Origin: an uncultured Pseudomonadales bacterium | Lineage (GTDB): Bacteria; Pseudomonadota; Gammaproteobacteria; Pseudomonadales; Cellvibrionaceae | Direction of reading: 5' to 3' | NCBI GenBank assembly: GCA_947494095.1 | Contig: CANLTI010000002.1 | Coordinates: 118,962 to 182,961 of the forward strand | Length of the DNA: 64,000 bases | In this document: one piece after another, positions 55,190 through 62,486 of the stretch | Layout: the number at the start of each line of letters is the position of its first letter | Position numbering within the stretch: the first letter of the stretch is position 1 | The notes under the pieces: generated by a model | The model's database searches: none | Told to the model about the DNA's origin: nothing | Seen by the model: only the letters and a program-made list of their open reading frames with translations | Position numbers and translations under genes: made by a program

Positions 55190-55609
55190 TTATTCACTGG
55201 GGGGTAGCTGGCTGAGTAATTTACTGCCTTCGCCGTGCAGGACTTTTAAAATCTCTAATCGCGCTTGCGAGCGTGGAATATTACGCGCTTCTAAATAGTG
55301 CAGTAGCTGATCAAAGCGCAAGCGTCGCTCTATGCCTTCACCGCTAATATCGCGCCTATCATTAAAGAAATCGAGCAATGTTGAGCCGCACACACAGTTG
55401 CGAAATAGCTCCACCAATGGTGCGCCAGTATCGCCGATACTGGCTTTTAAACCACTATGGCCAACTAGGTCTTGGGTTTGATCAATAAAACTTGTGACAT
55501 CGTGATAATTGCGGCCACAGGTATTGCATGTTTTAGGAAAGGAGGATTCCGCTAGCGCAGTTAGGCCAGCAAAGAGCTTGGGGTCATTAATGGCTTGCGG
55601 TGTATGCAT
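55190..55609 (-). CDS. Small cysteine-motif protein, unknown function
   Basis: 139 residues, soluble. CNTCGRNYHDVTSF near residue 33 and NCVCGSTLLDFF near 92 carry a CxxC and a CxC pair, which could bind zinc or an iron-sulfur cluster. The C-terminal third (RLRFDQLLHYLEARNIPRSQ and following) is a predicted helical bundle. I recognise no named family. It is 40 bases upstream of the MATE gene on the same strand. Confidence 0.7.
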   Translation of the reverse strand: MHTPQAINDPKLFAGLTALAESSFPKTCNTCGRNYHDVTSFIDQTQDLVGHSGLKASIGDTGAPLVELFRNCVCGSTLLDFFNDRRDISGEGIERRLRFDQLLHYLEARNIPRSQARLEILKVLHGEGSKLLSQLPPSE

Positions 55610-55747
55610 AGTGAGCCTACTTTATATCACTAAACGTAATGTCACAGCTTCTATAGCTATCGACTCCCTCATGTCACGCATCAATATCACTTCAGTGCTC
55701 TTTACGGCAGCGCCTGAGGTATAAGTGCGCGCGGTGTAATGATATTT

Positions 55748-55909
55748 GTAACTATTCAGCTCGGCTGACAAACCTCACCTGATAGGGTGCTGATGGATTA
55801 TTTTCTGGGCATTTAAGCGCCGGGAGCGCTTATATAGCGACCATGGATGGCTTGAGCGGCCCAGTAAATGATTCATTAGCGCCCAATTTCGGTACCTCTG
55901 AATAGTTAC
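55748..55909 (-). mobile_element. IS66-type MITE, copy 7 (162 bases)
   Basis: Perfect 12-base terminal repeats; flanks TGATATTT and TTATATTT match at 7 of 8. Differs from copy 4 at one base in 162. Lies about 260 bases before rpoH. Confidence 0.93.
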
Positions 55910-56108
55910 TTATATTTTATACAAGCGTAGATTATAGTTGAATAGTGCAGTGATCGGTTTACAATTTACCCCGTACCAACCAGCTGTTCAGTAAACTTTA
56001 TGGATAATTAGCCATCAGGAACTTTTTGCATTGGCTATACTCCAAAACACCGCAACGACTAGCTAGCACTGGCGTACAAGCCATTGTGACATATGACACA
56101 TGTAAGGC

Positions 56109-56138
56109 TTGGCAGAGTTTCAAAATGAGTGCTACACT
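56109..56138 (+). promoter_or_regulatory. Candidate sigma-70 promoter for rpoH
   Basis: TTGGCA at 56109-56114, 18-base spacer, TACACT at 56133-56138, about 33 bases upstream of the rpoH ATG. The short leader leaves limited room for an RNA thermometer. Confidence 0.5.
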
Positions 56139-56171
56139 CAGTTCGCCAATTTTTATGGAGGTATACACATT

Positions 56172-57032
56172 ATGGGTACAAGTTTGCAACGTATTGACTT
56201 GCTTGCTCCCGGACAAAATCTAAACGCTTATATTCAGTCGATTAATCAATTTTCGATTTTGACCGCCGAAGAAGAGCAAGAGATAGCCGAGGACCTTTAC
56301 TACCGCGAGAGCCTAGAGGCTGCGCGTAAGTTAGTAATGGCTCACCTGCGTTTTGTTGTGCATATTGCCAAATCTTATTCAGGCTATGGTTTGGCCGAAG
56401 GCGACCTTATCCAAGAGGGTAATGTTGGCCTAATGAAAGCGGTAAAGCGCTTTAACCCCGAGAAGGGCGTGCGCCTTATATCCTTTGCTGTACATTGGAT
56501 CAAAGCTGAAATGCACGAGTTTATTTTGCGCAATTGGCGCATTGTAAAAATTGCCACCACTAAAGCCCAGCGCAAGTTATTTTTTAACCTACGCGGCCAA
56601 AAAAAGCGCTTAGGTTGGTTGACCCACGAAGAAGCCAAAGCCGTGGCTGCCGACTTAAACGTCGATGTTAAGCACGTACAAGATATGGAAGGCCGACTCA
56701 CCGCCTATGATGCAGGCTTTGATGCCGGCGCCGATGACGATGATGAGTCGACCGCGTATTTAGCGCCCGCTAATATGCTAGAAGACAAGCGCTATGACCC
56801 CGCCACAATGGTAGAGGCGGCCAACTGGGAAAAGACCAGTGTCAATAATCTAGAAGTAGCGCTAGAGCATCTCGATGCGCGCAGCCGTGATATTTTGCAG
56901 CAGCGCTGGTTAGATGATGACAGCAAGTCAACATTACATGACTTGGCTGCGCAATATGGTGTTTCGGCTGAGCGTATTCGCCAGCTCGAAAAAAACGCCA
57001 TGAAAAAACTAAAAGCGATTATGGAAGCTTAA
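56172..57032 (+). CDS. rpoH: Heat-shock sigma factor RpoH (sigma-32)
   Basis: 286 residues from the ATG at 56172, with GGAGG ten bases upstream; the frame runs back to 56109 but that part overlaps the promoter. Region 2 has [38 protein letters not shown] and [19 protein letters not shown]. The RpoH box QRKLFFNLR is at about 133-141. Region 4 has [19 protein letters not shown]. Directs RNA polymerase to heat-shock genes. Its usual neighbours ftsY-ftsE-ftsX are absent here. Confidence 0.96.
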   Translation: MGTSLQRIDLLAPGQNLNAYIQSINQFSILTAEEEQEIAEDLYYRESLEAARKLVMAHLRFVVHIAKSYSGYGLAEGDLIQEGNVGLMKAVKRFNPEKGVRLISFAVHWIKAEMHEFILRNWRIVKIATTKAQRKLFFNLRGQKKRLGWLTHEEAKAVAADLNVDVKHVQDMEGRLTAYDAGFDAGADDDDESTAYLAPANMLEDKRYDPATMVEAANWEKTSVNNLEVALEHLDARSRDILQQRWLDDDSKSTLHDLAAQYGVSAERIRQLEKNAMKKLKAIMEA

Positions 57033-57056
57033 ATGCTTACGCTTGTTTAATACTTT

Positions 57057-57082
57057 AAAAACCGCCGCAAGGCGGTTTTTTT
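57057..57082 (+). terminator. Rho-independent terminator after rpoH
   Basis: AAAACCGCC, loop GCAA, GGCGGTTTT and T-run, 24 bases after the stop. Confidence 0.92.
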
Positions 57083-57106
57083 ATGCTCGTTTATTGTGGA
57101 GCCACT

Positions 57107-57484
57107 ATGATCAAAGTATTTTTAATGTTTGCCGCTATGAACGGTGCTCTTGCTGTGGTTTTGGGCGCTTTTGGTGCTCACGCCTTAAAGCAAAGCTTGA
57201 GTGCCACCGCCTTACAAACTTGGCATACCGCCGTGCAATATCATTTTGTGCATGTATTGGCGTTATTGGCTGTGGGCTTATTATTAAAAGGTACAAGCCT
57301 ATTGGTACCAGGCAAAATCGCAGGTATTGCTTTTATATTGGGTATGTTGTTATTTAGCGGTAGTTTGTATGGTTTAGCGTTGGGCGGGCCAAAACTGTTA
57401 GGGCCGATAACGCCTTTGGGTGGACTGTGTTTTATTGTTGGCTGGGTTGCTTTGGCGGTGCATATTTGGCGAGTACCACTTTAA
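57107..57484 (+). CDS. DUF423 inner-membrane protein
   Basis: 125 residues from the ATG at 57107, preceded by GGAG. Four hydrophobic helices. MNGALAVVLGAFGAHALKQSL, WHTAVQYHFVHVLALL and FSGSLYGLAL, then GPITPLGGLCFIVGWVAL, match the DUF423/YgdD family of unknown role. The ATG at 57083 inside the preceding terminator's T-run is rejected. Read alone. Confidence 0.92.
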   Translation: MIKVFLMFAAMNGALAVVLGAFGAHALKQSLSATALQTWHTAVQYHFVHVLALLAVGLLLKGTSLLVPGKIAGIAFILGMLLFSGSLYGLALGGPKLLGPITPLGGLCFIVGWVALAVHIWRVPL

Positions 57485-57574
57485 GTACGTACTTTGAGGT
57501 ATATTCAAAGGGCTTTGCGGATTATGGCTTAATTTATTATACGAGTGCGCTAGACCGCGTTACGACTTTGGGCG

Positions 57575-60500
57575 ATGATGAGTGCTCCTATTGCCGCTAC
57601 GCATTTTACTATGTCTTTAATTAACAATTCTACTCACGCATCCAGCGCTACTGCCAGTACTCACTTTGAGAGTAAAGCATTGAGGCACGTGGCTGGCGCT
57701 GTTCCTTTTTTTGTCGCTGTCTTTCTTAACGCGTTTATCGATTTGGGGCATAAAATTGTTATTCAAAACATCGTCTATAAATTGTATGACGGTGCCGAGC
57801 AAGTTATTCTTACTGCTATTGTTAATGGCCTGATTTTATTACCGTTTTTACTTTTACTTAGCCCCGCAGGGTTTTTATCTGATAAGTTTTATAAAAGCCG
57901 TGTCATGCAACTTAGTGCTTGGATTGCTGTAGGTTTAACATTGGGTATTACACTATGTTATTACCGGGGGTGGTTTGAATTAGCTTTTGGCATGACGTTT
58001 TTATTAGCAGCACAATCGGCGATCTATTCACCCGCTAAATATGGTTATATCAAAGGTTTATTTGGTAAGGCACGTTTAAGTGAGGCTAACGGGGCAGTAT
58101 CGGCATTATCGATTGTGGCTATTTTGGCGGGCAGTTTTACCTATACTATTGTCTTTGAGTTGCTGTATCCGCACAACCCACTGGGCGAAGCGCAGATCCT
58201 TAAGGCAATAGCGCCTATTGGCTGGCTGTTAGTAGGCTGTAGTGTTTTTGAACTCATTATAATGTATCGCTTGCCTGCGGTAGGTAAAATAAATCCGGCG
58301 GCTGTGTTTGATCGGCGCGCTTTTTTGACAGGACGCTTATTTTTACACGACCTAAAGCCTTTAGGCCATAGCCGCGCTATTGCTTTAAGTGTGGTGGGTC
58401 TTGCAATGTTTTGGTCTATTGGGCAAGTGTTATTGGCGGCGTTTCCTTCTTTTTTAAAAGCGACAACCGGTGAGCTAAATACATTAAAAGTGCAAGCTGT
58501 TTTAGCGTGTACGGGTATTGGTATAGCTATAGGTTCTATCACGGCAGGCAAGGTTTCACGCAATTATATTGAGCTGGGTTTACTGCCCTTTGGCGCCTTA
58601 GGTATTTTGAGTGGTTTATTGATATTAACGCATTTAAATAGCTTGCTAACCTTTGCTATTTGCTTTTTGTGGATTGGTATTAGCGGCGGACTCTTTATTG
58701 TGCCATTGAATGCGCTCATTCAATTTCACGCTAAAGGTGATGCTCTAGGGCGCACATTAGCGGCCAATAACTGGGTGCAAAATTTAGCCATGTTAAGCTT
58801 TTTGGGTTTAACCGTTGCTTTTGCCTTAATGGGCTTGAGTAGTAAAACGTTGCTACAGCTCATGGCGGTGGTTGCTTTGGTGGGTAGTCTTTATACCCTA
58901 CGGCAATTACCGCAAGCGTTTGTGCGTTTGGCGCTGGCGAGTATTATTTCACGTCGTTACAAGGTGCATGTGCAAGGCTTAGAAAATATGCCATCGGCGG
59001 GGGGCGTGCTGTTATTGGGCAACCATATAAGCTGGATTGACTGGGCTATTTTACAGCTGGCGAGTCCGCGCCCTGTACGCTTTGTGATGCTTAAAAGTAT
59101 TTATCAAAAATGGTATTTAAAGCGTTTTTTAGATTTAATGGGGTGTATTCCTATTGCACAAGGCGCCAGTGCGCAAAGCTCTATTAAGCGGGTAGCGCAC
59201 TACCTACAGCAAGGTGAAGTTGTGTGTTTATTTCCTGAGGGCACGATTAGCCGGACAGGGCATTTGGCCCAATTTAGAAAAGGTTTTGAGCGTGTAGCTG
59301 CTGTTTGCGCGCAAAATAATTGTGCCGATGTTGTCATTATTCCCTTTTATTTGCGCGGTTTATGGGGCAGCCAGTTTTCGCGGGCCAGCCAGCATTTTAA
59401 ACAGCAGCAACAGCGTGGTATCACCCGCAATTTAATTTGCGCTTTTGGTTTGCCATTACCGCTGGCAACAACCTCTGACGTTTTAAAGCGCCGAGTACAC
59501 GACTTATCATTAGTGACCTGGCAAGTATATACCGCACAAAAACCAAGCTTGGGTGCCAGCTGGGTAAATCGGGCTAAGCAAGTCGGCAGTCAGTCTCTAT
59601 TAATTGCGCCCGATGGTAGTCATTTAACCGGTTATGATGCGCTGAGGTTATCTATTATATTAATGCGCCGTGTGCGCCAGCATGATGCCCCGACTATCGC
59701 GATTATGTTACCGCCGTGTATTGATGCCGCATTGCTTCATATGGCCGCCTTTATGGCGGGTAAGCGTGTGGCTAATATCAACCCTAACCTGAGTATTGCC
59801 AAGCAACTCCAGACACTGAATACACGTATTGTGTACGCCACTGCCGAGGCTTCTTTGGCGGTTAACCACGATATGACTTTATCCGATGTGCTTTGGGTTG
59901 ATGTTGCGGCGCTCCAAACGACTCGCTTGGAGCAATGGGCTACGCAGGTTTATGCCCGCTTTACACCTACCTGGAAGATCAAGTGGTTATCTTTAGCGCC
60001 TTGTGTACCCACAAGCACGGCTGTTACAGTGTTAACACCGCATAATGCCATTAACCTTAGCCACCATAATATACAAGCTAATGCGAGCCAAATGGCCGAT
60101 GTTTTAAATGCGGAGGCACAAGATATTATGGTGGCCAGTTTACCTTTGCACCAAGCTTACGGTTTAAATGTCGCACTATTGATGCCATTACTCGAGGGTA
60201 TTACCTGCGCGCCGCAGGCGATAAATAACCCGCTAGTCAATGCTCAAGCTGTGAGCCAGCACGATGCGACTTTATGCATGCTAGATGCTCAAATGCTCCA
60301 GCAATTAACGCAGCATTCTAAAGTGCACGCATTAATGTTAAAAAGCTTACGTGCTGTAGTATGCAGCCATTGGGCCGTAGATCAAAAAATGCTAAATGAC
60401 TTTGAGCTGAAATTTAAATGTAGCGTATTAACCGGCTTTGGTATGAGTGAAACAGGCCCGGTGGTGAGCTGTAATTTACCCGATGCCATTGATACTCATC

Positions 60501-60763
60501 ATTGGACCATTCAGGTAGGTCAAAAACCCAGTAGCCTTGGCATGCCGTTACCCGGCACCAGCGTTAAAATTGTTGATAACAATAAGCATGAATTGTTAGC
60601 TGGTGAACGGGGTCGTATTTGGGTTTCTGGGCCGCAGGTTATGCAGGGCTATAGTGACGCCGATCAGCCGTTTATCATCGAAGATAACGTTCGTTGGCTA
60701 GATACTCGCCTCATGGGCTTTTTAGATGAAGATGGTTTTTTGTTTATGAGTGAGAGGCCGTAA
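57575..60763 (+). CDS. LplT-PlsC-Aas fusion with degenerate, truncated adenylation domain
   Basis: 1062 residues. About 25-440: lysophospholipid transporter LplT-type MFS domain. About 455-640: PlsC acyltransferase with NHISWID (HxxxxD) and FPEGTISRTG, apparently intact. About 665-1062: acyl-ACP synthetase-type AMP-binding domain with FGMSETGPVVS kept. However, the nucleotide loop TSGSxGxPKG is replaced by VLTPHNAINLSHHN, the TGD motif by DTRL, and the protein stops at FLDEDGFLFMSERP, about 90 residues before the family's end, losing the catalytic-Lys subdomain. Likely remodels lysophospholipids, but probably cannot activate fatty acids. The start could instead be the ATG at 57611. Confidence 0.9.
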   Translation: MMSAPIAATHFTMSLINNSTHASSATASTHFESKALRHVAGAVPFFVAVFLNAFIDLGHKIVIQNIVYKLYDGAEQVILTAIVNGLILLPFLLLLSPAGFLSDKFYKSRVMQLSAWIAVGLTLGITLCYYRGWFELAFGMTFLLAAQSAIYSPAKYGYIKGLFGKARLSEANGAVSALSIVAILAGSFTYTIVFELLYPHNPLGEAQILKAIAPIGWLLVGCSVFELIIMYRLPAVGKINPAAVFDRRAFLTGRLFLHDLKPLGHSRAIALSVVGLAMFWSIGQVLLAAFPSFLKATTGELNTLKVQAVLACTGIGIAIGSITAGKVSRNYIELGLLPFGALGILSGLLILTHLNSLLTFAICFLWIGISGGLFIVPLNALIQFHAKGDALGRTLAANNWVQNLAMLSFLGLTVAFALMGLSSKTLLQLMAVVALVGSLYTLRQLPQAFVRLALASIISRRYKVHVQGLENMPSAGGVLLLGNHISWIDWAILQLASPRPVRFVMLKSIYQKWYLKRFLDLMGCIPIAQGASAQSSIKRVAHYLQQGEVVCLFPEGTISRTGHLAQFRKGFERVAAVCAQNNCADVVIIPFYLRGLWGSQFSRASQHFKQQQQRGITRNLICAFGLPLPLATTSDVLKRRVHDLSLVTWQVYTAQKPSLGASWVNRAKQVGSQSLLIAPDGSHLTGYDALRLSIILMRRVRQHDAPTIAIMLPPCIDAALLHMAAFMAGKRVANINPNLSIAKQLQTLNTRIVYATAEASLAVNHDMTLSDVLWVDVAALQTTRLEQWATQVYARFTPTWKIKWLSLAPCVPTSTAVTVLTPHNAINLSHHNIQANASQMADVLNAEAQDIMVASLPLHQAYGLNVALLMPLLEGITCAPQAINNPLVNAQAVSQHDATLCMLDAQMLQQLTQHSKVHALMLKSLRAVVCSHWAVDQKMLNDFELKFKCSVLTGFGMSETGPVVSCNLPDAIDTHHWTIQVGQKPSSLGMPLPGTSVKIVDNNKHELLAGERGRIWVSGPQVMQGYSDADQPFIIEDNVRWLDTRLMGFLDEDGFLFMSERP

Positions 60764-60853
60764 CGATTATTCAGTGTTACTGGTGGCTCACTTTAGGGCT
60801 CACTAGCGATTTTATTATTTTTCGAGTGTAAGTTTTATTTTAAGGAGCACACT

Positions 60854-61285
60854 GTGGAACCGGCTAAATTTCCTTATTTTTGTACTCAACCCAATACCCT
60901 GATTACTGTATTGGCAACGGCTCAGCGTGTATTGATTGCGTACGAGCGAGAGCGCGATTTCATGTCTGCCCCTAAGGCATTTGTGATTACCGAAGTACCC
61001 GCTAACACAGAAATAACACTGAATGCGTGCCATGCCAATGAAGCGCAGTGGTTGGTACTGCAGCAAGAGCCCTTTGGTGTTTATCAATATCAATATGACG
61101 ACAACTCATACTTTGTTTTTTATGGTGCCGAGCAAATTGTTGATCTGCAAGCGAATGATCTCGTGCAATTAGGCGAAGTCTACCACTGCACCAATACCTA
61201 CGAAGCGATTGTGAAGTACTGTGCTCAGTACCCTAGCGCAGCACATACTCGCAGTGAAGTCACAGAGCAATTACCCACAACATGA
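60854..61285 (+). CDS. Hypothetical protein translationally coupled to D-lactate dehydrogenase
   Basis: 143 residues, starting with GTG at 60854 with TAAGGAG six bases upstream, a strong site. No signal peptide or membrane helix. Beta-rich pattern with EVPANTEITLNACHANEAQW, FGVYQYQYDDNSYFVFYGAE and NDLVQLGEVYHCTNTYEAI. No family recognised. Its stop overlaps the ATG of the dehydrogenase gene (ATGA), so the two are made together; a binding or regulatory partner is conceivable. Confidence 0.75.
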   Translation: MEPAKFPYFCTQPNTLITVLATAQRVLIAYERERDFMSAPKAFVITEVPANTEITLNACHANEAQWLVLQQEPFGVYQYQYDDNSYFVFYGAEQIVDLQANDLVQLGEVYHCTNTYEAIVKYCAQYPSAAHTRSEVTEQLPTT

Positions 61286-62259
61286 AAATTGCCTTTTTTA
61301 GCACTAAGCCCTACGACCATACTTTTTTTGATTTGTTAAATACTAATCATACCTTGTTGTATATCGAAAGCGCGTTAAATGCTAATACGGTTACTTTGGC
61401 GCAAGGCTGCCAAGCGGTGTGTTGTTTTGTAAATGACGAACTCGATCGTGAGGTATTACTGCGTTTACAGCAACATAATATTGCTATCGTGGCCATGCGC
61501 TGTGCGGGGTTTAATAATGTTGATATGGCGGCAGCAAACGCGTTAGGTATAACAATTGCTCGCGTACCCGAGTATTCACCTTATGCGGTTGCAGAACACG
61601 CTGTAGGCTTAGTATTAGCCTTAAATCGGCATATACACCGTGCCTACAATCGTATTCGTGAAAATGATTATTCGCTACACGGTTTGATGGGTTTTGATTT
61701 GCACGGTAAAACAGTAGGCGTTATTGGTGGCGGTAAAATTGGCTGCGCTTTTATCCGTATTATGCGTGGTTTTGGTTGCCGTGTGCTGGTGTTTGATCCT
61801 AGCAATGCACCGATTGAGGGGGCTGAGCATGTAGACCTAGAAGCATTGTGGCAGCAATGCCAGGTGGTCTCTTTACACTGCCCGCTCAACGCACACACAC
61901 ATCACATTATCAACGCACAAACATTAGCAAAAATGCCGCAAGGTGCCATGCTAATTAATACCAGCCGAGGCGGGCTTATTAATACTCAGGCTGTCATTAA
62001 TAGTTTAAAGCAAGGGCACTTAGGATATTTAGGTATTGATGTGTATGAAGAAGAGGCCAATCTATTTTTCCAAGATCGCTCTGATACCATCATTCAAGAT
62101 GATGTCTTTGCGCGCTTAACTACGTTTCCTAACGTGATTGTCACGGGTCACCAAGCTTTTTTTACTCGCGAAGCTTTACATAAAATTGCCTTAGTCACTC
62201 TAAACAACCTGCATTATTTTGAATTAGGCGATACCGATAAAGTAGAAATCGTCAATTAA
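61282..62259 (+). CDS. ldhA: D-lactate dehydrogenase (2-hydroxyacid dehydrogenase, LdhA-like)
   Basis: 325 residues. NAD-dependent D-isomer-specific dehydrogenase: reduces pyruvate to D-lactate. MRCAGFNNVDMAAANALGI, VPEYSPYAVAEHAVGLVLAL, the Rossmann loop GVIGGGKIGCAF, LINTSRGGLINTQAVI with the substrate Arg, the Glu in DVYEEEANLFF, and VTGHQAFFTREAL with the catalytic His. The DRSDTIIQDDVFARLTTFPN segment is characteristic of LdhA rather than of hydroxypyruvate reductases. Second gene of a two-gene unit. Confidence 0.93.
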   Translation: MKIAFFSTKPYDHTFFDLLNTNHTLLYIESALNANTVTLAQGCQAVCCFVNDELDREVLLRLQQHNIAIVAMRCAGFNNVDMAAANALGITIARVPEYSPYAVAEHAVGLVLALNRHIHRAYNRIRENDYSLHGLMGFDLHGKTVGVIGGGKIGCAFIRIMRGFGCRVLVFDPSNAPIEGAEHVDLEALWQQCQVVSLHCPLNAHTHHIINAQTLAKMPQGAMLINTSRGGLINTQAVINSLKQGHLGYLGIDVYEEEANLFFQDRSDTIIQDDVFARLTTFPNVIVTGHQAFFTREALHKIALVTLNNLHYFELGDTDKVEIVN

Positions 62260-62486
62260 CGGTTATTAATAATCGCTGTACAATAAAAAGCGTCAAAACA
62301 ATGTCATGGGTTATATATCAACTTAATTAACCTTTGAGGTTTTCTATTCGAATATATTGTTTTCCAGATTTGCAACTTTGAACTAGCCTAATTAGATAGG
62401 TGTAAGTTTATTTATACGCCACTTGTAGTACTGGGTTAACTCTTTGAGTACGGTATTTTAAGTGTGCCTAATTTAGAGTTGCCAGT

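Larger units (their letters stand above)
55610..56171. other. Intergenic region upstream of rpoH
   Basis: 562 bases between divergent genes. Contains MITE copy 7 (55748-55909) and a candidate rpoH promoter (56109-56138). TATACT at about 56035 may be a second -10. No ftsEX genes precede rpoH. Confidence 0.5.

Noticed and set aside
2511..55909. Dispersed repeats as a CRISPR array or as REP sequences
   Set aside because: Copies are kilobases apart, have terminal inverted repeats and target duplications, and contain no spacer structure; they are far longer than REP elements.
60764..60853. Frameshifted remainder of the Aas adenylation domain after the stop
   Set aside because: Neither alternative frame encodes the expected GR-K-IKIGGE-type continuation, and the stretch looks non-coding.
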